Below are positions 8,849 through 17,949 of a stretch of DNA of 64,000 nt, in pieces. Position numbers and translations under genes: made by a program. The notes beneath the pieces are model-generated. The model ran no database searches. It was not told the origin of the DNA and worked only from the letters and a program-made list of their open reading frames with translations. The stretch is from Candidatus Gastranaerophilales bacterium (GTDB lineage: Bacteria; Cyanobacteriota; Vampirovibrionia; Gastranaerophilales; Gastranaerophilaceae). How positions within the stretch are numbered: position 1 is the first letter of the stretch; each line of letters begins with the position of its first letter. Location: NCBI GenBank assembly GCA_900768915.1, contig CAAGEQ010000030.1, positions 1 through 64,000 of the forward strand, written 5' to 3'.

Positions 8849-9983
8849 AAAATTACAAATAATAATCGGTATTGTTTGTTTGCTATTACTAATAATAATT
8901 ATAAAAAGTGGTAACAAGACAAAACAATATGAAACTCAGCCAATTGAAAGACATACAATAACACAAGTTGTTGAGGCATCTGGAACAATCAATCCAGTCA
9001 ATATTGTCAGTGTAGGTTCAACAGTATCAGGTCCGATTAGTAAAATTTACGTTGACTACAACTCTATGGTAAAAAAAGGTCAACTACTTGCAGAAATCGA
9101 TCCTCGATTATCAAAACAAACTGTTGAACAAAATAGAGCAGCAATCGCAAGTGCTCAAGCAAACCTTCGAGATATGCAAGCAAATGCAGAAATGAGCAGA
9201 AAAACTCTTAGACGTTATCAAAATTTATATAAACGTAACTTTGTACCAAAAAGTGAACTTGACCAAGCAATCAACGATTATAAATCAGATATGGCAAAAA
9301 TTTCATCGGCTAGGGCTGATATAGCAAAGGCACAAGCACAATGTAGAGGTGCTGAATTAAATTTAAGTTATACAAAAATCGTTGCACCAGTTGATGGTAT
9401 GATTATTTCCAGAGAAATTGACGTTGGACAAGCCGTAGCCGCAAGTTTCCAAGCTCCTGAATTATTCACAATTGCACAAGACTTACAAAAAATGCAAATT
9501 GAAGTAAACGTGTCAGAAGCAGATATTGGGAAAGTAAAAGAAGGACAAGATGTTGAATATACTCTAGATGGTTATCCTGATACGACCTTCAAAGGAAAAG
9601 TTACACAAGTAAGAATTTCTCCTACAACCGTATCAAATGTCGTTACATATTCTGTTATCGTAGGTGTTGACAACAAAGACCTAAAACTAAAACCTGGTAT
9701 GACAGCAAATGTATCTATTATTACAGCAAAACACGAAAATGTTCTTTGCGTTCCAAACTTTGCACTTAAATTCACACCTAACCCAGAAGGTCCGAAATAC
9801 GAAAAGCAAGGTATTTGGGTATTAATAAAACATCACCTTGAAAGAATCGAAATTGCAACAGGTTTAAGTGATGATTCTTATACAGAAGTGATTTCACCCT
9901 ATATAAAAGAAGGTGATACTGTTATAGTAGGAATAAAAGGGAAAAAAGACAAAAAACAAGATATGCGTCCACCAATGATGTAA
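8805..9983 (+). CDS. macA: MacA-like periplasmic adaptor (RND/HlyD family)
   Basis: Membrane-fusion protein of an ABC-type tripartite exporter, 392 aa. One N-terminal membrane anchor (LQIIIGIVCLLLLIIIIKSG) is followed by a lipoyl/barrel-sandwich half (VGSTVSGPISKIYVDYNSMV), a helical hairpin (~residues 105-180) and the second lipoyl half (VAPVDGMIISREIDVGQAV). A beta-barrel and membrane-proximal region follows (LKLKPGMTANVSI). The order and length fit MacA. Translation starts inside the tolC-like gene after GAGGAAAAG, so the two are translationally coupled. The C-terminus is unusually basic (KGKKDKKQDMRPP). The macA name is by family and context; substrate unknown. Confidence 0.9.
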   Translation: MIDVKRILEKIQTNKKLQIIIGIVCLLLLIIIIKSGNKTKQYETQPIERHTITQVVEASGTINPVNIVSVGSTVSGPISKIYVDYNSMVKKGQLLAEIDPRLSKQTVEQNRAAIASAQANLRDMQANAEMSRKTLRRYQNLYKRNFVPKSELDQAINDYKSDMAKISSARADIAKAQAQCRGAELNLSYTKIVAPVDGMIISREIDVGQAVAASFQAPELFTIAQDLQKMQIEVNVSEADIGKVKEGQDVEYTLDGYPDTTFKGKVTQVRISPTTVSNVVTYSVIVGVDNKDLKLKPGMTANVSIITAKHENVLCVPNFALKFTPNPEGPKYEKQGIWVLIKHHLERIEIATGLSDDSYTEVISPYIKEGDTVIVGIKGKKDKKQDMRPPMM

Positions 9984-9990
9984 GGAAAAT

Positions 9991-10707
9991 ATGGCACTAA
10001 TAGAAGTTCACAATTTAATAAAAACCTACAAAACAGGAGAAGAAAGTTTCAATGCATTAAATAATGTATCATTTAGTATTGAAAAAGGCGAATTTGTAGC
10101 AATTATGGGAACTTCAGGTTCTGGGAAATCAACTTGTATGAATACATTAGGAACTCTTGATATTCCGACATCTGGTACTTACAAACTTGATGGAGTTGAT
10201 GTTTTTTCACTATCATCAGAAGAATTATCAGAAATAAGAAACTCAAAACTAGGATTTGTATTTCAAGGTTTTAACCTAATTTCAAGAACATCGGCACTTG
10301 ATAATGTTGAACTACCAATGATATATAAAGGTATTCCAGAAGAAGAACGACATATCAGAGCAAGACGAGCATTAAAAATTGTTGGTCTTGAAAAGCGTGA
10401 AGACCACATGCCTAATCAAATGTCAGGTGGTCAACAACAAAGAGTCGCAATTGCACGTGCTATCGTAAATGACGCACCACTAATTTTAGCCGATGAACCG
10501 ACTGGAAACCTTGATACAAAAACAAGTATTGATGTAATGAATTTCTTTGTTGAACTAAATGAAAAATATGGTAAAACCATTGTATTAGTAACTCATGAAC
10601 CAGATATTGCAGAATATACAAAACGTATTATACGTTTCAAAGATGGACAAATTATTTCAGATTTACCAAAAGCAGAATGGCAAAAGCAAAGGACTAGAGA
10701 AACATGA
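9991..10707 (+). CDS. MacB/LolD-type ABC transporter ATP-binding protein
   Basis: ATPase half of a MacB-type exporter (238 aa). Walker A GTSGSGKST, Q-loop VFQGFNLI, ABC signature MSGGQQQRVAIARA, Walker B LILADEPTGNLD and H-loop VLVTHEP are all intact. In E. coli MacB the ATPase and permease are fused, whereas here they are separate, as is common outside Proteobacteria. It starts 7 bp after macA and overlaps the permease by 4 nt (ATGA). It would power extrusion of a periplasmic substrate through the MacA- and TolC-like partners. Confidence 0.95.
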   Translation: MALIEVHNLIKTYKTGEESFNALNNVSFSIEKGEFVAIMGTSGSGKSTCMNTLGTLDIPTSGTYKLDGVDVFSLSSEELSEIRNSKLGFVFQGFNLISRTSALDNVELPMIYKGIPEEERHIRARRALKIVGLEKREDHMPNQMSGGQQQRVAIARAIVNDAPLILADEPTGNLDTKTSIDVMNFFVELNEKYGKTIVLVTHEPDIAEYTKRIIRFKDGQIISDLPKAEWQKQRTRET

Positions 10708-11933
10708 TAGATTTTAAATCTACACTAAGAATTGCAATAAATTCTCTAAAAGTAAATAAAATGAGAAGTATGCTTACAAGTTTAGGTATAATTATTGGTG
10801 TAAGTGCCGTTATTATAATGCTTGCCATTGGTACTGGTGCTCAAGAAAAAGTTCAAAAAAATATGGAATCAATGGGAAGTAACCTACTAACAATAAGAGG
10901 CGCTTCTGCGAAATCGGGTGGTGTACACATGGGAATGGGTACAATTCCAACTCTAACAACAAAAGATGCTACAGCAATTAACAAAAATGCTCGTGGAATA
11001 CTTGGAGTTGCACCAGTGTCTTCTGAAACCAAACAACTAACTTACGGAAACCAAAACTGGTCAACATCAGTTTACGGAACAATGCCTGAGTACTTTTTTA
11101 TAAAAAACTATGAAATAGATTGTGGTAGAGGATTTATTCCAGAAGACATACGAAATGCCGCCAAAGTTGCAATTATGGGAACGACTGTTGCATCTGAATT
11201 GTTTGGTGATGTTAATCCTGTTGGAAAAACTATACGTGTTGGAAATATTCCTTTTAAAGTTATCGGAACACTAAAATCGAAAGGGCAAGCAGGTCCAATG
11301 GATCAAGATGATTTAATTTTTATACCACTAACAACTGCTCAAAGAAAAGTATTCGGTACAGATTTTCCAAATACAGTAAGTATGATTGTTGTAAAATGCC
11401 AAGATGCTGATATTGTAGAAACAACAGAAGCCGACATTGACGAACTTTTAACAAAAAGGCATAATCTAGGTGCAAACCAAGATAAAGATTACGAAATTAG
11501 AAACTCTGCTGATTTTCAAGAAAAAATGAAATCAACTGTTCAAACATTTGCAATATTACTAGCATCAATTGCATCAGTATCACTTTTAGTCGGTGGTATC
11601 GGTATAATGAATATAATGCTAGTATCTGTTACAGAAAGAACTAAAGAAATTGGTATAAGAATGGCAATTGGTGCTAGGGCTTGGGATATACGCTGGCAGT
11701 TCCTTATAGAATCCTTTTTACTTTCAATAATAGGTGGATTAGCAGGAGTATTTGTAGGAGTTACAGGTTCACTACTTGTAGGTGCTTTAGCAAGCGATAT
11801 GTCAGTTAAAATATCATTATTCTCAGTATTATTATCGCTAGGCTTTTCTGGTCTAGTTGGTGTCGCTTTTGGATACTATCCAGCATACAAAGCCTCACTT
11901 CTTAGACCAATCGATGCTCTTAGATATGAATAG
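10704..11933 (+). CDS. MacB-type ABC transporter permease (FtsX family)
   Basis: 409 aa. An N-terminal membrane segment (SLGIIIGVSAVIIMLAIGTG) is followed by a large periplasmic MacB-core domain (~residues 45-275) and three C-terminal membrane segments. These include the family hallmark MNIMLVSVTERTKEIGIRMAIGAR that contacts the ATPase. This is the mechanotransmission architecture of MacB/FtsX rather than a classical channel transporter. The start codon overlaps the ATPase stop. The gene ends 5 bp from convergent bioA, with no clear terminator between them. Confidence 0.95.
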   Translation: MIDFKSTLRIAINSLKVNKMRSMLTSLGIIIGVSAVIIMLAIGTGAQEKVQKNMESMGSNLLTIRGASAKSGGVHMGMGTIPTLTTKDATAINKNARGILGVAPVSSETKQLTYGNQNWSTSVYGTMPEYFFIKNYEIDCGRGFIPEDIRNAAKVAIMGTTVASELFGDVNPVGKTIRVGNIPFKVIGTLKSKGQAGPMDQDDLIFIPLTTAQRKVFGTDFPNTVSMIVVKCQDADIVETTEADIDELLTKRHNLGANQDKDYEIRNSADFQEKMKSTVQTFAILLASIASVSLLVGGIGIMNIMLVSVTERTKEIGIRMAIGARAWDIRWQFLIESFLLSIIGGLAGVFVGVTGSLLVGALASDMSVKISLFSVLLSLGFSGLVGVAFGYYPAYKASLLRPIDALRYE

Positions 11934-11938
11934 ATAAT

Positions 11939-13294
11939 TTATTGTTCGTTTAATACTTCTAAGGCACATTCTCTTGCAACATCAGTTACAAAATCCATAT
12001 CCTTTTCTTCAATAATCAATGGGGGATTAAAGTAAATAATATCACCTAATGGTCTTAATAAAACACCTTTTTTCAAAGCCTTTTTATAAATTTGATAACC
12101 TAATCTCAAAGATGAATCATAATTTTCTTTAGTCTTTTTATTCTTTACAATTTCAATAGCATTAACTAAACCAATATGGCGAACTTCACCAACATTATCT
12201 AAATTTAAGAATTTTTCTTTAATAATCTTATTAAAATATTCTGCACGTCTATTTGCATTTTCAATAATTTTTTCATCTTTCAAGATGTTTAATACCTCAA
12301 TACCCGCAGAACAACCTAATGGGTTACCTGAATAAGTATGAGAATGCATAAATGCCTTACCAGTCAAATAATCAGCATAAAATGCATCATAAATTTCTTG
12401 TGTAGTAACACACAATGACATTGGCATATAACCACCCGTCAACCCCTTTGACAAACACATAATATCAGGAGAAACACCCGCCCAATCAAAAGCAAACATT
12501 TTACCTGTACGACCGTAACCTGTTGCAATCTCATCTGCAATTAAATGTACATTATATTTGTCACACAATTTTCTTAATTTTGTAAGATATAATGGTGGAT
12601 AAATTTTCATTCCCGCAGAACCTTGTAATAGTGGTTCAACAAGCATTGCACATGTTTCATCACCATATTGTTCAAATGTTTTCTCAGCTTTTTCAAAACA
12701 TTCACAACAACAATTATCACGATTTTTACCATAAGGACATCTAAAACAATCAGGACCTTGAACCCTAACAACGTCCATCAATATTGGTTTATATATCTTT
12801 GAATATAAATCACACGCACCAACTGACAAAGCCCCAATAGTTTCACCATGATATGCATCAGATAATGCCATAAATCTAGTTTTTTGAGTATTACCTGTTT
12901 GTTGATGATATTGAAAACTCATCTTCATAGACATTTCAATAGCCGCAGATCCATTATCTGCAAAATTAAATTTGCATAAACCTTTTGGTACAACTTCCAT
13001 CAATTTTTTACATAAAGTAATTGCTGTTTTATGAGTAAAATTAGCAAAAATAACATGTTCTAATGTATCCAACTGTTTTTTCATAGCAGCATTAATTCTT
13101 GGATTACAATGACCTAACAAATTACACCACCAAGAACTAACAACATCTTTATAACATTTTCCATCTATATCATAAAGATTAATACCTTCCCCACGTTCAA
13201 TTACTATAGGAGGCAACTCCTCATAATCTTTCATTTGAGAACAAGGGTGCCAAATATACTTTAAATCTTCTTTTTGCCATTCATTCATATTCAT
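11939..13294 (-). CDS. bioA: Adenosylmethionine-8-amino-7-oxononanoate aminotransferase
   Basis: PLP-dependent class III aminotransferase that makes 7,8-diaminopelargonate (DAPA) from KAPA in biotin synthesis. 451 aa. The N-terminal IWHPCSQMKDYEELPP is typical of BioA, and VSSWWCNLLGH, ADNGSAAIEMSMKMS, LIADEIATGYGRTG and the PLP lysine in CLSKGLTGGYMP are intact. A Cys-rich insert, CFRCPYGKNRDNCCCECF (six Cys, ~residue 180), resembles the insert of Bacillus-type BioA/BioK; whether this enzyme uses SAM or lysine as amino donor is not decided. It starts 2 bp after bioD, forming a two-gene operon. bioB and bioF are not in the window. Confidence 0.93.
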   Translation of the reverse strand: MNMNEWQKEDLKYIWHPCSQMKDYEELPPIVIERGEGINLYDIDGKCYKDVVSSWWCNLLGHCNPRINAAMKKQLDTLEHVIFANFTHKTAITLCKKLMEVVPKGLCKFNFADNGSAAIEMSMKMSFQYHQQTGNTQKTRFMALSDAYHGETIGALSVGACDLYSKIYKPILMDVVRVQGPDCFRCPYGKNRDNCCCECFEKAEKTFEQYGDETCAMLVEPLLQGSAGMKIYPPLYLTKLRKLCDKYNVHLIADEIATGYGRTGKMFAFDWAGVSPDIMCLSKGLTGGYMPMSLCVTTQEIYDAFYADYLTGKAFMHSHTYSGNPLGCSAGIEVLNILKDEKIIENANRRAEYFNKIIKEKFLNLDNVGEVRHIGLVNAIEIVKNKKTKENYDSSLRLGYQIYKKALKKGVLLRPLGDIIYFNPPLIIEEKDMDFVTDVARECALEVLNEQ

Positions 13295-13296
13295 AA

Positions 13297-13995
13297 TTAA
13301 TCTTCTTTAAACATACTTTCTAATAACTCTTTATCGATATTTATATCGTCTTCACCTTTTGCAATCGTTGCAATAACATTTACATCTGTCATTTTTTCAA
13401 TCATATATAAATTGTCACGATGCATAAAATTATTTTTATCAAAATTATTTAATATAATACCCTTGACTGTTATACCACTTAGACGAATAAATTCAATAGT
13501 CGTTACAACAGAATTTATCGTACCTAAGCCACCATCAGCAACAACGACAACATCTTTATTCATATTTCTAACTAAATCAGATAACAAAAACATCTCACTA
13601 CGTTGAGGTGCATCGCACAATGGACAGGTTATACCACCTGCACCTTCTAAAATCATATAATTATAACTTTGTTTTAATTTATCATAATCTTCAAAGATTT
13701 TTGTTTTAGAAATGGTTTCACCAATTCTTTTTGCAGCCAAATGTGGAGAAACTGCTTCTGTAAAACAATAAGATAAGCAATCCATCGGCTCAACATTCAA
13801 TTTTGCTGTATCAACAACATATTTACAATCACCAGGAACAACATGTCCATCAGCATCAACAATTGCCCCACTCAAAACAGGTTTATAATATCCGCAATTA
13901 TAACCATATTCCTTCATCTTTTTTACTAATAATGCTGAAACATACGTTTTCCCAACATCAGTTCCAGTCGCTGTAATAAATAAACTCTTTATCAT
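13297..13995 (-). CDS. bioD: Dethiobiotin synthetase
   Basis: ATP-dependent carboxylation and ring closure of DAPA to dethiobiotin, the step after bioA. 232 aa. The P-loop TATGTDVGKTYVSALLVKK is N-terminal as in all BioD, and LEGAGGITCPL (substrate-binding Gly-rich turn) and VVADGGLGTINSVV follow. An upstream in-frame ATG at 14016 is less likely because GGAG lies between it and the ATG at 13995, and the family begins right at the first strand (MIKSLFITATG). It is the first gene of the bioD-bioA pair. Confidence 0.93.
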   Translation of the reverse strand: MIKSLFITATGTDVGKTYVSALLVKKMKEYGYNCGYYKPVLSGAIVDADGHVVPGDCKYVVDTAKLNVEPMDCLSYCFTEAVSPHLAAKRIGETISKTKIFEDYDKLKQSYNYMILEGAGGITCPLCDAPQRSEMFLLSDLVRNMNKDVVVVADGGLGTINSVVTTIEFIRLSGITVKGIILNNFDKNNFMHRDNLYMIEKMTDVNVIATIAKGEDDINIDKELLESMFKED

Positions 13996-14027
13996 AAATA
14001 CACTCTCCAAACACATTATATCACTTC

Positions 14028-14072
14028 AAAAAAAAAGAGAGTCAGTTAAATTAATAACCAACTCTCTTTTTA
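14028..14072 (-). terminator. Intrinsic terminator after the SLH gene
   Basis: Inverted repeat AGAGAGT (14036-14042) / ACTCTCT (14061-14067), flanked by an A-run on the low side and TTTTTAT on the high side. On the minus strand this is a 7-bp stem followed by T9, downstream of the SLH gene stop at 14091. It separates that gene from bioD. Confidence 0.8.
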
Positions 14073-14090
14073 TAATATTTATTCTAAAGA

Positions 14091-15494
14091 TTATTCAAAA
14101 GTAACTTTTAAAACTTCTTTAGGATTCAAACTAGAATTGTTAGAATATTTTGGAGCAAATAAGTATCTAACTTCGTCAACTAATTCATAGCCAACACCGA
14201 AAACACCACTTGCTACGTTTTCTACTGAATTCCAGATATATTTACCAGCAGTTACAAAAGAACTACCAACATTTTTCAAACCTGCTTTTGGTTGTAAGCA
14301 CAATGTATTACAAAAAGCATTTGACCAGTTGTCACCATATTTTTCAACACTGTTAGAAGTCAAACTAGCTTCTTGAGAAACAGTTCTACCAGCAACACCT
14401 AAAATTCTAGCTGAAGTAGAAACTGGAGCAGCAACTAATCTAGCAACGATGTTAGGATCTTTTGCTGTTTGAGCAGTTGCTTCTGTAACTGTTTCTGGTA
14501 ATTTTGTAACTTTATCGCCATTAACGATTTCTTTAAATTGAACTTTTATATAACCAGGATTTTTAACACCAGGTCTAACAACCTCAGATACGATACCTCT
14601 AATTTTAGAACCAGCAGGATAAGCACAACCATCAATTGTAACAGGTTCAACCAATACTGCAGTAAATTTATCACCTGCATTAGAAACTCTAGCACTTAAT
14701 CTTTCTTCTAATTTAATTAAAACCTCATAAGATGGGCTAACAGATTTCAAACAAGATGTAGCAGCAGTTGGGTGTGATTTTAAATATTCACTTAAAGCAC
14801 CAACTAAATAAGTAACTTGTTCTTTTGATAAATATTCATTGTTAATCAATGCAGCTTCATCAGGAACAGCATCTAAAATACCTGTAGCCAAAACTTCATT
14901 TGTAGCACCAGCAGCCCAGTTAGGAATGTGTTTAATAACTTTTCCATTATATTTTGGAGTTGCTTTTGCATCAAAAGCAACATCAAAGATTTTTGCTAAT
15001 GTACAGAATACTTCTGCCTTAGTAACTCTTTGTTCTGGTTTAAATGATTTATCAGGATAACCAATCATTATATCAGCAGCAAGTGTTTGATCAATTGCTT
15101 CTTTTGCCCAATAAGATGATGGAACATCTGTATATCTATCAATTTCTTTTACGTTAGCCAACTCTAAGCCATCTGCCAATGTTTGAGCCAATTCACTTCT
15201 CAAAACAGGAGATTTACGACTAAACTTACTATCTGAATTAGCAGCCAATTTATCTAATTCTTTTTTAGCAAATGATTTAATTACAACATTTTCTTTTCCA
15301 GAAATAGTTTTTGCATTTGCACACTTAGTAATTTTACCACCAACAACAGTGCTTGTTTTAGCACAAACTTCAACTTGAGCTTCTGAACCAAACAATGTTG
15401 GATGAGCATAAGATTGTAACTGTGGTTTATCACAAGCAAATGCAGCAGTACCTAACATAGCAGCAGCTAAAGTTAATACTAATGATTTTTTCAT
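14091..15494 (-). CDS. SLH-domain envelope protein
   Basis: Secreted or periplasmic protein of 467 aa. Signal peptide KKSLVLTLAAAMLGTAAFA-C, then S-layer-homology motifs at ~residues 90-235 (LRSELAQTLADGLELA, then ...DVPSSYWAKEAIDQTLAADI and GYPDKSFKPEQRVTKAEVF...LAKIF). A C-terminal domain without an obvious family follows; it is not an OprB porin barrel, which is the common SLH partner in cyanobacteria. SLH domains bind cell-wall polymers, so it may tether outer membrane to peptidoglycan. The start at 15494 follows a perfect AAAGGAG. Transcribed alone from a strong promoter and ended by a terminator, so probably abundant. Confidence 0.85.
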   Translation of the reverse strand: MKKSLVLTLAAAMLGTAAFACDKPQLQSYAHPTLFGSEAQVEVCAKTSTVVGGKITKCANAKTISGKENVVIKSFAKKELDKLAANSDSKFSRKSPVLRSELAQTLADGLELANVKEIDRYTDVPSSYWAKEAIDQTLAADIMIGYPDKSFKPEQRVTKAEVFCTLAKIFDVAFDAKATPKYNGKVIKHIPNWAAGATNEVLATGILDAVPDEAALINNEYLSKEQVTYLVGALSEYLKSHPTAATSCLKSVSPSYEVLIKLEERLSARVSNAGDKFTAVLVEPVTIDGCAYPAGSKIRGIVSEVVRPGVKNPGYIKVQFKEIVNGDKVTKLPETVTEATAQTAKDPNIVARLVAAPVSTSARILGVAGRTVSQEASLTSNSVEKYGDNWSNAFCNTLCLQPKAGLKNVGSSFVTAGKYIWNSVENVASGVFGVGYELVDEVRYLFAPKYSNNSSLNPKEVLKVTFE

Positions 15495-15543
15495 ACTTTT
15501 CTCCTTTAAGAAATAACAAACTATTATATCTCTTCTTTTAAAA

Positions 15544-15572
15544 ATTATCATAAAAATTCAATATATTGTCAA
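15544..15572 (-). promoter_or_regulatory. Strong sigma70 promoter of SLH gene
   Basis: On the minus strand a perfect TTGACA (15567-15572), a 17-bp spacer and GATAAT (15544-15549) lie 49 bp upstream of the SLH start codon, inside the 103-bp gap after the large unknown gene. Confidence 0.7.
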
Positions 15573-15597
15573 TAATTTATTAAGATATTATATGATA

Positions 15598-17349
15598 TTA
15601 GGCATTTTTATTAACATTTTCTACATTTTTAGATTTTTTCATTTTGTGATTTGTTACAATAATATTCATCAATGGTAAAGCAATTCCAAGCATTACTGTT
15701 GAATATGCAAGACCTGCAATATGAGCAACATTCAACTTCCAAAGATTTTTCTTTGCAAAATCTTTACCCTTTGATGCTATTTCTGAGTGTGTTTTTAATT
15801 GAACATCGTTCAACCAATGTTTTACATTACCCAATACACCTTTTTTAGGTTTGTCTGAATTAACCTCATTAAATAAATTTTTTCTATTTTTATCTAATAA
15901 ATTAGCCGTTCCTTTAGCCGCAAAACCACCTAATACTAACCAGTTTAAAAAGCCTAAATAATCTCTACAAGCAGATTCTCTCAATTCTGTACTATCATCT
16001 GAAGCCATAAAACGTCCAACTAAAGTTGATGTATAAACAGTTTTAACAGCATTCCCAGTTGAAACTGGACCAGTAAATTCCAACTTTTTAGCAAAATCCT
16101 TTACTGATTTTACTTTCATCACACCTAATGCAAGACCTATTATTCCTGCACTTGCTGCTATTTTTTGAACTAATAACTTCGTTTTATTTTGCTTGTTATC
16201 AGTTCTAAATTCATTATTTACAATGCTTTGTTTATTATCAACTTTATTTATTACGTTATAAAAATCTTGTACAAAATCTGTTTTTTTATTAGTAAAAGCA
16301 ATACCTTTATTTATATTTGAATGAATATTTTGTTCATTCAAATTTTGTTGGATATTTTCATTAAAATCTGTAGTACCAACAAAACCTTTCTTACCAGTAC
16401 GTTTTTCAGTAATTTTTCTATTAATATGTTGTGACATTAAACCAATAAAAGATGATAATGCCAACGCACCGTAAGCCTTCACTTTATTAATTTTGGTTAT
16501 TTTTTTTATTATTTTGTTAGATTCCTTTTGGTTATTACTAAATACATCTTTACCCATATCATAGGTATCCCTCAATAGATTTACCAAAGATGTTTTAAAT
16601 TTATTTTTACCAATATCAACCTCTACATCACGATTAACTCCTAATGCATTAGTTATACGCATTTCTGTTATTTTTAAAATATTCTTTGCATCTTTTTTAT
16701 CAATATTTTTATCTGTCATAATATCAGATAAAGTATTGATAATACCATCTCTTGATTTTAAATCATTTTGAATACCTTTATATTTATTATCTTTCCAATG
16801 TATTTTATCCCATTTATCAGATTCAAACCATTCAACTTTATTCCAATTTATATCTTTAAAATTTTTCTTATCCTTGCCATCTTGTCCAGATAAATTATCT
16901 AAAACATTTGTTATATATTTCTTAGAATTACCATCACTATTATTCCAAGCATTTTCTAAAGTAGAAATACCGTCTTTTGTCAACCAACTTGAAGTATTAA
17001 TATTTGTAGATTTATCAATCATTTTATTAGCAAATTTTGATATTCCAACAGCAAAAATTCCTGCAGACAAACAAGTTACAAAAGTACTAGCAAACTCTCT
17101 AAAAAAAGTTTCAAACCCTGCATATTTATTTCTTTTACCATCAATATAAGAACGAGGTGCAACCATTGAACCTAAATCAAGTAAAACAGCATTGGCAGTA
17201 GGATTAGTGTCCAACATTGCTAATGTTCCAGTCAATGCACCATCAAGTGGTCCACCAAAAGAAACATTAAAATTCTTTTTCTGATGATTATTTTGTCTAT
17301 TTTCGTTATTTAAGTTGTTGTTGTGAATGTTTACAGGTTTAACTAACAT
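15598..17349 (-). CDS. Lineage-specific membrane protein with Asn-rich N-terminus
   Basis: 583 aa, function not recognised. The N-terminus is short, Asn-rich and polar (NIHNNNLNNENRQNN), followed by VSFGGPLDG. A hydrophobic helix follows at ~85-110, then a long charged Lys/Asp-rich region, and four or so further hydrophobic segments (~290, ~395, ~475, ~550). An SFGG-like motif after an Asn-rich leader also occurs in the unknown protein at 47829-50048 (LSFKGNP). The ATG at 17349 is preferred over the upstream GTG, because GGAG sits 5 bp before it. A terminator-like hairpin lies just ahead of the ribosome-binding site, so expression may depend on read-through or attenuation from the upstream 25-codon gene's promoter. 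Confidence 0.8.
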   Translation of the reverse strand: MLVKPVNIHNNNLNNENRQNNHQKKNFNVSFGGPLDGALTGTLAMLDTNPTANAVLLDLGSMVAPRSYIDGKRNKYAGFETFFREFASTFVTCLSAGIFAVGISKFANKMIDKSTNINTSSWLTKDGISTLENAWNNSDGNSKKYITNVLDNLSGQDGKDKKNFKDINWNKVEWFESDKWDKIHWKDNKYKGIQNDLKSRDGIINTLSDIMTDKNIDKKDAKNILKITEMRITNALGVNRDVEVDIGKNKFKTSLVNLLRDTYDMGKDVFSNNQKESNKIIKKITKINKVKAYGALALSSFIGLMSQHINRKITEKRTGKKGFVGTTDFNENIQQNLNEQNIHSNINKGIAFTNKKTDFVQDFYNVINKVDNKQSIVNNEFRTDNKQNKTKLLVQKIAASAGIIGLALGVMKVKSVKDFAKKLEFTGPVSTGNAVKTVYTSTLVGRFMASDDSTELRESACRDYLGFLNWLVLGGFAAKGTANLLDKNRKNLFNEVNSDKPKKGVLGNVKHWLNDVQLKTHSEIASKGKDFAKKNLWKLNVAHIAGLAYSTVMLGIALPLMNIIVTNHKMKKSKNVENVNKNA

Positions 17350-17368
17350 ATATTCTCCATTTTGCACT

Positions 17369-17397
17369 AAAAAAGGTTCTACTAAATACTTAGAACC
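17369..17397 (-). terminator. Terminator-like hairpin just upstream of the 583-aa gene
   Basis: On the minus strand GGTTCTA-9 nt-TAGAACC (17375-17397) is followed at once by a run of seven T. It lies 44 nt after the stop of the 25-codon gene and ~12 nt before the ribosome-binding site of the next gene. It may end the short transcript or act as an attenuator for the 583-aa gene. Confidence 0.65.
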
Positions 17398-17440
17398 TCG
17401 TCAAAATTTCATATTTTCCAAAAATAATTTCAAAAAAAAA

Positions 17441-17518
17441 TCAACACTGACAAGATTCAATAAATGAACCATTGGAGGATGATTTTTTAGAATAATTACC
17501 TTTGTTAAATTGTGTCAT
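17441..17518 (-). CDS. Small 25-aa peptide ending in Cys-Gln-Cys
   Basis: A 25-codon reading frame starting MTQFNKG, with a Lys/Ser-rich centre (KKSSSNGS) and ending ESCQC-stop. It has what a real gene needs: AGGGAAGG 8 nt before the ATG, a near-consensus promoter ~30 nt upstream (17547-17576) and a hairpin with T-run after the stop. Nothing recognisable in sequence. Possibilities are a regulatory leader peptide for the following gene, a precursor of a modified or metal-binding peptide, or chance. Whether it is translated is inference from these signals. Confidence 0.5.
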   Translation of the reverse strand: MTQFNKGNYSKKSSSNGSFIESCQC

Positions 17519-17546
17519 TAACACACCTTCCCTACCTGTTTCAATA

Positions 17547-17576
17547 ATTATATACAAACAAGTATATACGTGTCAA
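17547..17576 (-). promoter_or_regulatory. Near-consensus promoter with palindrome in spacer
   Basis: On the minus strand TTGACA (17571-17576), an 18-bp spacer and TATAAT (17547-17552) match both hexamers perfectly. Most of the spacer is a palindrome, ACAnGTATATACnTGT (17558-17573), overlapping the last bases of the -35. An operator here would block polymerase directly, so a strong but tightly repressed promoter is a reasonable inference. It reads toward the 25-codon gene and the 583-aa gene. Confidence 0.7.
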
Positions 17577-17583
17577 ATATATA

Positions 17584-17949
17584 TTACAAAATATTACCTA
17601 AGTTTAACCCCAACAAAACAGCCGTAATACAACAAATACAACTATAAACAGTATATTTTAAGAATTCAATATATCTTTCATGAGCAAGCAAATCAATATT
17701 TTCGTATTCAAAAGTACTAAATGTAGTAAAACTACCAACAAAACCTACAATTAAAAATATCGCTCTCATTGTATGAAACTCACCCAAATATACAGGCAAT
17801 AACAATCCCAAAATAAAACAACCTATTAAATTTACAACAAAAGTTGCATAATGCTCCATAAAAAGATATTTTTGCATAACTGTTGTTAACAAATATCTTA
17901 AAACAGCACCACAACCACCGCCTAATAAAACAAACAATAATTCTTTCAT
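17584..17949 (-). CDS. crcB: Fluoride channel subunit CrcB/Fluc (copy 2)
   Basis: Small four-helix membrane protein of 121 aa in the Fluc/CrcB fluoride exporter family. Visible marks: GGCGAVLRYLLT in helix 1, FVVNLIGCFILGLL (pore Asn) in helix 2, and VGFVGSFTTFSTFEYE in helix 3 (the Na+-site break and the Phe/Thr pore residues). Its start codon overlaps the stop of the neighbouring crcB by one base (TGATG). Two adjacent, different crcB genes usually make a dual-topology heterodimer. No fluoride riboswitch was recognised upstream. Confidence 0.93.
   Translation of the reverse strand: MKELLFVLLGGGCGAVLRYLLTTVMQKYLFMEHYATFVVNLIGCFILGLLLPVYLGEFHTMRAIFLIVGFVGSFTTFSTFEYENIDLLAHERYIEFLKYTVYSCICCITAVLLGLNLGNIL

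Noticed and set aside
11933..11939. Terminator between macB permease and bioA
   Set aside because: Only 5 bp lie between the stops and no hairpin is visible.
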